DNA of 64,000 nt from Trema orientale. Lineage: Eukaryota > Streptophyta > Magnoliopsida > Rosales > Cannabaceae. The notes beneath the pieces were generated by a model. The model was not told the origin of the DNA. It saw only the letters and a list, made by a program, of their open reading frames with translations, and did not search any database. Shown in pieces: positions 60,152-64,000 of this stretch; position 1 is the first letter of the stretch, and each line of letters opens with the position of its first letter. The position numbers and the translations under genes are program-made. The stretch covers positions 186,001 through 250,000 of the forward strand of contig JXTC01000013.1 of NCBI GenBank assembly GCA_002914845.1. Direction: 5' to 3'.

Positions 60152-60868
60152 TGTGGGGCCCACTTTCGGACCTTACGCCACGTGGCCAAATAAACGGCAA
60201 AACAGAAGGCGAGAAATCCGTCATGTGACACGTATACGGGAAGATCACTCAGGGGTCACGTAGTTTGCACGTGACGTAATTGGGCCTCCTGCAGGTTGTC
60301 GTGGGCCAAGGCCAAATCTATCTCAGACCCTGGATGGGTTCGGCCCAACCAGACCCTTACCCCGACAACTGAGGGTCGGAAGCCTTAAGGAAGACCACTG
60401 TGGCAGTGCATAGTTCCAGACCCAGACAGTGCATTTAATGCGATCCTGGGTAGGTGTGCGCATCGAGCCAGACATCCTGACAGAACGGCGGGTTGTCAAG
60501 TTTCCTCCCTGCCGAGCTCAAGACAGGGGGCGACAGCAGGGGTTAGGTCACATCAATTAGAAGAAATTACGATAACTTTGGCCCGTGATTTCCGGTTCGA
60601 GTCATAATGAGGAAGGGTACTTGATCCTGGGATTGCGAACCAACAGTACTCTGATCCCGGGAATATAAATACAACCTGTATCCTTTTAAACATATATAGA
60701 AAAAGTCTTACAAAAAAGATCACTTAATTCTTCCTACAAAACATATATCTAACTTAAGCATCGGAGAGTCTTTGCAGGTGCAGACCCCCGTCCCTCTGAT
60801 CCAGCTTGGAGTCAGCAGTAATACGAGACAGCAGGGACACGTGACAGTTGGTAAGAATCGTGCCAACA
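60152..60868 (+). repeat. 5' LTR of the right-hand Tat element
   Basis: The LTR starts TGTGGGGCCCACTTTCGG, ends CGTGCCAACA, and has a TATA box (ATATAAAT, 60663-60670). The five bases before it are CCTAG; the partner would lie outside the window. Confidence 0.8.
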
Positions 60869-60888
60869 GTTTGGCACTATCTGTGGGA
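60869..60888 (+). other. Primer binding site of the right-hand Tat element
   Basis: TTTGGCACTATCTGTGGGA follows the LTR. It is a variant of TTTGGCGCCGTCTGTGGGA, the usual sequence at this point in Tat elements, and fixes plus orientation. Confidence 0.8.
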
Positions 60889-60939
60889 AAGGAGTGAAAA
60901 CTTTGCAATAGCCTCCTTCCCGAACAAAAAGCCATACGA

Positions 60940-62055
60940 GTGCGAATGGCACCCTCGAGGATGACGACAAGGAGCGCGCGGCCTGAGGTAGAAGAAAGAT
61001 CTCAAGAGGAACGGCCCAGCATGGAGCAGAAGCTGGACCAAATGCTTGCCGCCCTAACAGAAGCGAACAAAAAAGCAGAAATGGCCTACGAGGCCGTCCT
61101 GGGGCTGAGAGAGGAGGTTACAGAGATCTGCAGGGACAACGTTCGCCTCGAAGGACTGCTGGGCAGCGAGGCAAGGAGCGAGCATAGGGATGATTTCGAC
61201 GAAGAGGTCCAACAAGGGGCCCGGAGGCAGTACAACCCATCCGGCGGAGAGTTCCCCGCCCCCTCCGAACCGGCGGTGCGCGAGGAGCAACAGAGCCATA
61301 CGAAGCCCCCCCGGGCAGAGGCCGTGATGGATAGACAATGCCCTAGAGGCCCCGAAGACGTGTTCCCGGACTGGAAGCGGGAAATGGTGGCAGAGCTGAG
61401 CCGGTGATTCAGTGCCCATCACGGCCAGACCCCTGCCGACCTGGCAGAGTAGGCCGTGCGCGGGATCAATCGAACAGCCTTCGCCGATTGGATTCAATTG
61501 GAACCCAAACCGAAGGACTTCACGACTCTGACCATCAAGCCGTTCGAAGGGAAGACTGACCCCCTCGACCACATATACCAATTCCAGCAAAAGATGGCCC
61601 TGGAGACTAGGAACAAAGCAGTGATCTGCAAAGTTTTCTCCACCACCCTAGCGGGACCAGCTCTATCATGGTTCAGACAGCTTCCAGAAAGATCCATAAA
61701 TGGATTCGAAGATTTTTGCAAGATGTTTCTGAAGCAGTACGCAAACGCCAGGAGGCAACAGAACACAGTGCGAGACCTGGACCGGATAGAGCAGTCCGCG
61801 ACCGAGTCCCCGAGGGACTACTTGTCTCGTTTCTTAGACATGATGTCCCTAATACACGATGTCGACACGATCCAGGCCGCGAGCTCTTTCGTCAGAGGAC
61901 TTCAACCAGGCTCCATGTTGTCCGACCACCTACTCCTGAACCTGCCATACGACATGGCCGACATCCAGGCGAAGTCCGAAGGGGTCTTCAGAGTGCTAGA
62001 AAGCCACCAGAAAGCACCCAAAGCCTCTGCAGCAATCTCGACCACGCCGGTGTAA
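60940..62055 (+). pseudogene. Tat-type gag (fossil)
   Basis: The first part is charged, with a coiled-coil-like stretch (MEQKLDQMLAALTEANKKAE). The second contains the retrotransposon gag domain: FTTLTIKPFEGKTDPLDHIY, TTLAGPALSWFRQLPERSIN, FCKMFLKQYANARR, RDYLSRFLDMMSLIHDVD and FVRGLQPGSM. These are hallmarks of Tat-lineage gag. Codon use is clearly more GC-rich than the rest of the window. The region is not a single open frame. Confidence 0.88.
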
Positions 62056-62250
62056 ACCCCGGCCACCTAGGGAACAAAGAGGCCCGCGCCAGCTCAGGAA
62101 ACGACGCCGAAGGCGCCCCCTAGCCAAGCTAACCAGGAAAATGATTTGGAGTTATTAGTAAACCCTCTTCGTGCTATGATTGATAAGATTAACTCCAGAA
62201 ATCGGGATGTGAGCTCCGGCTCTTCCAGCGCCGAAGATGTGTAATCGTTG

Positions 62251-62572
62251 TTATGACTTGTCTTAACAGGATTTGATCCGCGTGTGTGGCTGGGCTTCTC
62301 CGACCCCAAGTGGAATCATGCTAGGAGTCAACTACAAAGATTGGTTGATTCCTGCTTAGACCCATCGTTACAGAGGAGGAGACCTGGGCTTGGCTCGTAC
62401 CGGGAGTAGATGGGGCACTATCGCGCCGACGTGTCTCTGCGCCTTCGCCCGAAGCCTGCCAATAAATAAGGATTGGTTTTGTATTCTGTAATATAAATAT
62501 TAATAACAGAATTTGATTTTGATTTTTCAAATTGTGTTAATAAGATCATGCACAATTGTTATCTATCCCGTG
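62251..62572. other. Noncoding junction between Tat gag and tandem repeats
   Basis: No gene is supported. Somewhere here the plus-strand Tat sequence must give way to sequence belonging to the minus-strand Tat element, but no clear end repeat marks the place. Confidence 0.4.
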
Positions 62573-62808
62573 TTACTGACACGGGTCTGCTTCCAGCGAG
62601 CAGACCCAGTGGGGTCTTCCTCCAATGGGTAGACCCTGGCCGTGACGTTCCTCAATTACTGACACGGGTCTGCTTCCAACGGGCAGACCTAGTGGGGTCT
62701 TCCTCCATTGGGTAGATCCTACTGGCCGTGTCGTTCCTCAATTACTGACACGGGTCTGCTTCCAACAGGCAGACCCAGTGGGGTCTTCCTCCATTGGGTA
62801 GACCCTGA
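62573..62808. repeat. Tandem repeat A, about 2.8 copies of 83-86 bp
   Basis: Copies begin TTACTGACACGGGTCTGCTTCC at 62573, 62656 and 62742 and share GGGTCTTCCTCCA and GGGTAGACCCT. Each copy also contains inverted GGGTCTGC/GCAGACC arms, so each can fold. Confidence 0.9.
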
Positions 62809-62810
62809 GA

Positions 62811-63149
62811 GCTGCTGGCGGGAATTCCATTGCACAGCTTATCTTCCTTCGTACGTTTCCTCGGGTCATCGGCCAGTATTTCTATTGCACGATATGATAC
62901 CTATAGTACGATATTTAGGTGAGGTCTGCTGGCAAGAATTCTATTACTCAGCTTGTTCCTCTTCGTACGTTTTCTCGGGTCGTCGGCAAGCATTTCATTG
63001 CACGACGTGATACCCATAGTACGATATTTAGGTGAGGTCTGCTGGCAAGAATTTTGTTGCTCAGCTTGTCCCTCTTCGTACGTTTTCTCGGGTCGTCAGC
63101 AAGCGTTTTATTGCACGACGTGATACCCATAGTACGGTATTTTAGGTGA
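62811..63149. repeat. Tandem repeat B, three copies of 113-114 bp
   Basis: Copies begin CTGCTGGC at 62812, 62926 and 63039. They share CTTCGTACGTTT-CTCGGGTC and TGATACC-ATAGTACG-TATTT. They lie downstream of the minus-strand Tat integrase, a usual place for tandem repeats in Tat/Ogre-like elements. Confidence 0.9.
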
Positions 63150-63279
63150 ACGAAACGGGAGGGGTCTGGTTATCTTTGCCCAGACCCTTACAAGTAACAA
63201 ATTAGTTAGCAAATCCATATAGCAGACAGCTTGAACTGTCTTAAAGTGAGTCTATCCATTATAAAAGTGTTTACACATG
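63150..63279. other. Short spacer between integrase and tandem repeats
   Basis: Noncoding, with a GGGGTCTGG...CCAGACCC inverted pair near 63161-63187 that echoes repeat A. Confidence 0.5.
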
Positions 63280-64000
63280 GCTTATACATAATATTTTTTT
63301 AAGTGCTGGGCATTCTATGTGTTGGACAGGGTCTTCCCCATCTTGAGTTCTTTCAGGATGTATGCGTCACTGTTCAACGCCTTGATTACCTTGTAGGGCC
63401 CGACCCAGTTAGGATCTAGCTTCGAGGAATTCCCAGTTTTGACTTTCAAGACCCAATCCCTAGTGTTAAACCTGCGAGCGTTGACTTTCTTCGCGTAATA
63501 AGACTTGGCTCGCTGATGGTAGGAGGCTAGGTGAATTAGAGCCACATTCCTCGTCTCCTCAAGGAGGTCTGTGTTGTGGTCGAGCTGCTGTTCGTTCAGC
63601 GGGGTTGTTTTCTACCACTTCTGAGCGAAGGGTCAGGAGGCCAATTTCAGTCGAGATTACGGCCTCTGACCCGTAGACCATGGCGAAAGGGGTCCTCCCT
63701 GTTGACCTATGTTCTGTGGTTCGGTGGGCCCATACGACGGCCGGCAGCTCTTCCAACCACTTCCCTTTAGCTTCCTGCAGGTTCTTCTTGATGTTGCCAA
63801 AGATAGCTTTATTCGTCGCCTCTGCTTGGCCGTTCCGCTTGGGGTAGCTCACGGATGAGAAGCTGAGTCTTATGCCATACAGGTCACATAGTTCCTTGAG
63901 CTTGGCATTTTGGAATTGTGTGCCTTGGTCGGCATGTAGCTCTCTCAGAATCCTATATCGGCAGATGATATTCTTCCAGACAAAGTTAATAGTGTCTGCT
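63280..64000 (-). pseudogene. Tat-type integrase core and C-terminus (fossil), continues past window
   Basis: On the minus strand the core shows LHADQGTQFQNAKLKELCD and SYPKRNGQAEATNKAIF, followed by WAHRTTEHRSTGRTPFAMVY. The C-terminus shows YYAKKVNARRFNTRDWVLK, LDPNWVGPYKVIKAL and AYILKELKMGKTL. This is a Ty3/gypsy Tat integrase related to, but distinct from, the one at 8300. It is broken and runs off the right edge. Confidence 0.88.

Larger units (their letters stand above)
60152..62250 (+). mobile_element. Tat-lineage gypsy element, 5' part: LTR, primer site and gag
   Basis: A 717-bp LTR (60152-60868) is followed at once by a Tat-type primer site and a gag region (60940-62055, with a further short frame to ~62250 ending in SSGSSSAEDV). 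No protease or polymerase follows in this orientation; instead an integrase appears on the opposite strand from 63852 leftward. The element is incomplete in the window and its gag has at least one break. Confidence 0.75.

Noticed and set aside
61054-61590. Long open frame opposite the Tat gag
   Set aside because: It is a GC-rich shadow of gag, with no recognisable domain.

Overview
The window looks like repeat-rich intergenic DNA from a eudicot plant nuclear genome. The evidence is AT-rich sequence, abundant Ty3/gypsy and Ty1/copia LTR retrotransposons of plant lineages with initiator-tRNA-Met or Tat-type primer sites, several DNA-transposon derivatives, and one intron-containing plant gene. 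Species cannot be told from the sequence. Only one host protein gene is well supported: an EULS3-type (Euonymus-lectin) gene on the minus strand at 43182-45728.

Layout. 1-8299: a Tekay/Del-like gypsy chromovirus on the minus strand, with its far LTR cut by the window edge; it sits inside the integrase end of a Tat-lineage gypsy element. 8300-13571: the rest of that Tat element, with an integrase tail (+), an antisense gene of the 'putative gypsy type transposon' family with its own promoter-like region, and a probable 3' LTR. 13956-20820: a full-length Ty1/copia element with 5-bp target duplication TTGTG, structured leader RNA and a MITE in one LTR. 21399-24241: two related MITEs flanked by 9-bp repeats, then a ~1.5 kb element with ~300 bp terminal inverted repeats. 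24242-27654: AT-rich sequence with no convincing gene. 27655-28975: an unusual degenerate GTAAC/GGTTAC satellite with ~200-bp higher-order units. 29480-41930: a probable DNA transposon carrying an array of GTTCAT-type motifs, split by a Tekay/Del gypsy element (32192-41170, target duplication GAATA). 41950-42700: two small inverted-repeat elements. 43182-45728: the lectin gene.

45850-60150 is a graveyard: an inverted-repeat element rich in CGATAT, three LINE RNase H remnants, an Athila/Tat-like LTR split by a non-autonomous hAT element with a perfect 8-bp target duplication, three related LTR-like blocks, and SIRE-like copia remnants. 60152-64000 holds a Tat-lineage LTR, primer site and gag on the plus strand, facing a Tat integrase on the minus strand, with two tandem-repeat families between them.

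The retroelements are treated as fossils: all are broken or cut off by the window. No operon, CRISPR array, tRNA or rRNA gene was seen. The best candidates for something not already described are the GTAAC satellite, the triple hairpin with a shared loop in the copia leader, and the GTTCAT-motif array.
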